Source of the DNA: Candidatus Pelagibacter sp. TMED106
Lineage (GTDB): Bacteria > Pseudomonadota > Alphaproteobacteria > Pelagibacterales > Pelagibacteraceae
DNA: 6,009 bases
Direction of reading: 5' to 3'
NCBI GenBank assembly: GCA_002170275.2
Contig: NHFH02000019.1
Span: 45,532 to 51,540, forward strand
Position 1 is the stretch's first letter, and each line of letters opens with the position of its first letter. The position numbers and the translations under genes are program-made. The notes beneath the pieces were generated by a model that saw only the letters and a program-made list of their open reading frames with translations, was not told where the DNA came from and ran no database searches. Of the stretch, positions 4,697 through 6,009 are shown one piece after another.

Positions 4697-5359
4697 TTAA
4701 ATAATATCAAGTAACTGTTTTAAGTTTTTTACTTCTTCTTTAGGCTTGTAATCAAGATTATCAAAAATATTATTATTTCTATTTACCCAAATAGAATTAT
4801 AACCATAATTTCCACCTCCAGATACATCCCAAGTATTTGCACTTAAAAACGCAATTTCTTCTTTTTGTATTTTATATTTTTTAATTGGCATATCGTAAAC
4901 TTTTGAGTCTGGTTTGTAAATTCCAACTTCTTCAATTGAAAAAATATTGTCAAAAATATTATTCAATTTGTTACTCTTAACTAATTCATTAAGAAGAAAA
5001 GGTGTACCGTTTGAAAGAATACCTAGTTTATAATTTTTTTCTTTTAAAGTTTTTAAAACCTCTGGCACTTCTTTAAAAGGTGAAAGCACTTTATAAAGGT
5101 TCAATAATTCATTTTTCATTGAAGGATCAATGTCAAATGTCTTCATAGATTTATCTAAACTGTCTTCAGTAACTTGCCAAAAGTCTTTATGTCTATTCAT
5201 TAAGCTTCTAAGCCAAGTGTATTCTAGTTGAGTAGTTCGCCAGTAATTAGCAAAACCCTCCCACTTATCACCAATTTTATCTTTACATTTTTCTGCTGCA
5301 GAATTGACATCAAATAAAGTACCATATGCATCAAAAATTATTGCTTTAATATTTTTCAT
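4697..5359 (-). CDS. haloacid dehalogenase type II ((S)-2-haloacid dehalogenase, HAD superfamily)
   Basis: The predicted reaction is hydrolysis of (S)-2-haloalkanoic acids to (R)-2-hydroxy acids by way of an aspartyl ester. The 220-aa length fits type II dehalogenases. Motif I is DAYGTLFD with nucleophile D10 and T14. The cap carries R41 in the YWRTTQLEYTWLR stretch (39-51), which is diagnostic of this branch. Motif II is SNG (116-118), with K149 in YKPD and Y155 nearby, and the block SANTWDVSGG (173-182) supplies S173, N175 and D178. These match the catalytic set of L-DEX YL (D10, T14, R41, S118, K151, Y157, S175, N177, D180) with a constant 2-residue offset after the cap, so this looks like a true dehalogenase rather than a generic HAD phosphatase. 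It is the first gene of the minus-strand operon. No clear Shine-Dalgarno precedes the ATG at 5357-5359, which lies 17 bp from the divergent rsmE. Confidence 0.93.
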   Translation of the reverse strand: MKNIKAIIFDAYGTLFDVNSAAEKCKDKIGDKWEGFANYWRTTQLEYTWLRSLMNRHKDFWQVTEDSLDKSMKTFDIDPSMKNELLNLYKVLSPFKEVPEVLKTLKEKNYKLGILSNGTPFLLNELVKSNKLNNIFDNIFSIEEVGIYKPDSKVYDMPIKKYKIQKEEIAFLSANTWDVSGGGNYGYNSIWVNRNNNIFDNLDYKPKEEVKNLKQLLDII

Positions 5360-5376
5360 AATTTAACTTAACAGAT

Positions 5377-6009
5377 ATGAGCAATATTAGATTATTTTTT
5401 CCTAAAAGTTTATCTATTAATTTAAAGGGTAAGCTTGATAAATCACAATCTCATTACATAGGTAAGGTAATGAGAGTTAAATTAAATGAAGTTTTTTCTT
5501 TATTTAATAGCACAGGTGAATGGGAAGCAAAAATAATAAGTATATCAAAAACTTCAGTCGAGTTTAATATCACAAAGCAATTGAGACAAAAAGAAAATAT
5601 TAAAAAAGAGCTATGGTTAGCTTTTTCTCCAATTAAATCTAATTATTTTAACTTTATGATTCAAAAAGCTACAGAGTTAGGAATAACAAAATTTTTACCA
5701 ATTATTTTTGATAGGACAATTGTAAGAAAAATTAATAAAGAAAGAATACAAAAAGTAATTATAGAGGCAGCAGAACAATCTAATCAAATAAATGTTCCAA
5801 TAATTGGAGACCCCCAAAATTTAAAGAGTCTTTTGAGTAACGAAATAAACTTTATATTTGCTGATCTTAACACTAAAAATAAAAAACTAGATTTAAAAAA
5901 ATTAAATCATAATCCAATTTGTGTTATTATTGGTCCAGAGGGTGATTTTTCTGAGGCAGAAAGAGATCAAATACTTTCTTGCAAAACAGTTCAGTCAATT
6001 AAAATAAAT
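5377..6009 (+). CDS. rsmE: 16S rRNA (uracil-1498-N3)-methyltransferase RsmE, N-terminal part (partial)
   Basis: RsmE is a SPOUT-class enzyme that methylates U1498 of 16S rRNA in the assembled 30S subunit using S-adenosylmethionine. The frame is open from ATG 5377 to the right edge, giving 211 codons of an expected 230-250. The start MSNIRLFFP, followed by SHYIGKVMRVK (25-35), is the typical PUA-like RNA-binding domain. The SPOUT domain shows QKATELGITKFLPI (96-109), a block with EAAEQSNQ, and the cofactor-knot sequence VIIGPEGDFSEAERDQ near 184-199. Most homologues have GPEGGF or GPEGGL; here the second Gly is Asp. The rest of the knot is cut off by the window end. Only 17 bp separate it from the divergent dehalogenase gene, so its promoter probably lies inside that gene. 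No strong Shine-Dalgarno is seen, so the mRNA leader may be very short. Confidence 0.95.
   Translation, partial: MSNIRLFFPKSLSINLKGKLDKSQSHYIGKVMRVKLNEVFSLFNSTGEWEAKIISISKTSVEFNITKQLRQKENIKKELWLAFSPIKSNYFNFMIQKATELGITKFLPIIFDRTIVRKINKERIQKVIIEAAEQSNQINVPIIGDPQNLKSLLSNEINFIFADLNTKNKKLDLKKLNHNPICVIIGPEGDFSEAERDQILSCKTVQSIKIN

Noticed and set aside
2205..5359. Five-gene minus-strand block as a mobile island
   Set aside because: No integrase, transposase, terminal repeats, tRNA or visible composition break was seen at either end.

Overview
The window is very AT-rich and densely packed, with almost no intergenic space. Its lysine/isoleucine/asparagine-rich proteins and its gene content point to a streamlined alphaproteobacterium, most likely of the marine SAR11 (Pelagibacterales) type. 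That assignment rests on composition, gene order and protein character, not on a database search.

Left part, plus strand (1-2208). The last 24 codons of a probable prephenate dehydratase (pheA) end at 75. A strong extended -10 sigma70 promoter follows (TTGATG, 18 bp, TATAAT at 113-118). Seven bases downstream begins an 84-nt RNA that folds into a complete small SRP RNA (4.5S/ffs), about 125-208. The dnaX start codon lies only 7 nt after the closing stem of this RNA. dnaX encodes a full tau subunit of 560 aa, and ybaB (nucleoid-associated protein, 105 aa) overlaps its end by 8 nt. An A9 tract in the dnaX linker codons, with UGA immediately in the -1 frame, could produce a gamma-like short form of 396 aa.

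Right part, minus strand (5359 down to 2205). Five genes form a tightly spaced probable operon, in transcription order: haloacid dehalogenase type II, tandem CDGSH iron-sulfur protein, DoxX-family membrane protein, pirin, and NADPH:quinone oxidoreductase-like MDR protein. Gaps are 18 nt, 11 nt, 1 nt and a 1-nt overlap. The likely theme is redox, quinone or electrophile handling, perhaps with use of a halogenated organic acid; this is inferred from the families. The operon runs head-on into ybaB, and the two stop codons overlap.

Right edge, plus strand (5377-6009). The first 211 codons of rsmE (16S rRNA m3U1498 methyltransferase) diverge from the dehalogenase gene across 17 bp and run off the window.

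No tRNA, CRISPR, insertion sequence or phage feature was seen, and no stretch over 300 bases lacks a gene. The families are known ones. The least ordinary points are the dnaX slip site, the fused SRP RNA-dnaX arrangement with its variant SRP loop, and the five-gene redox operon.
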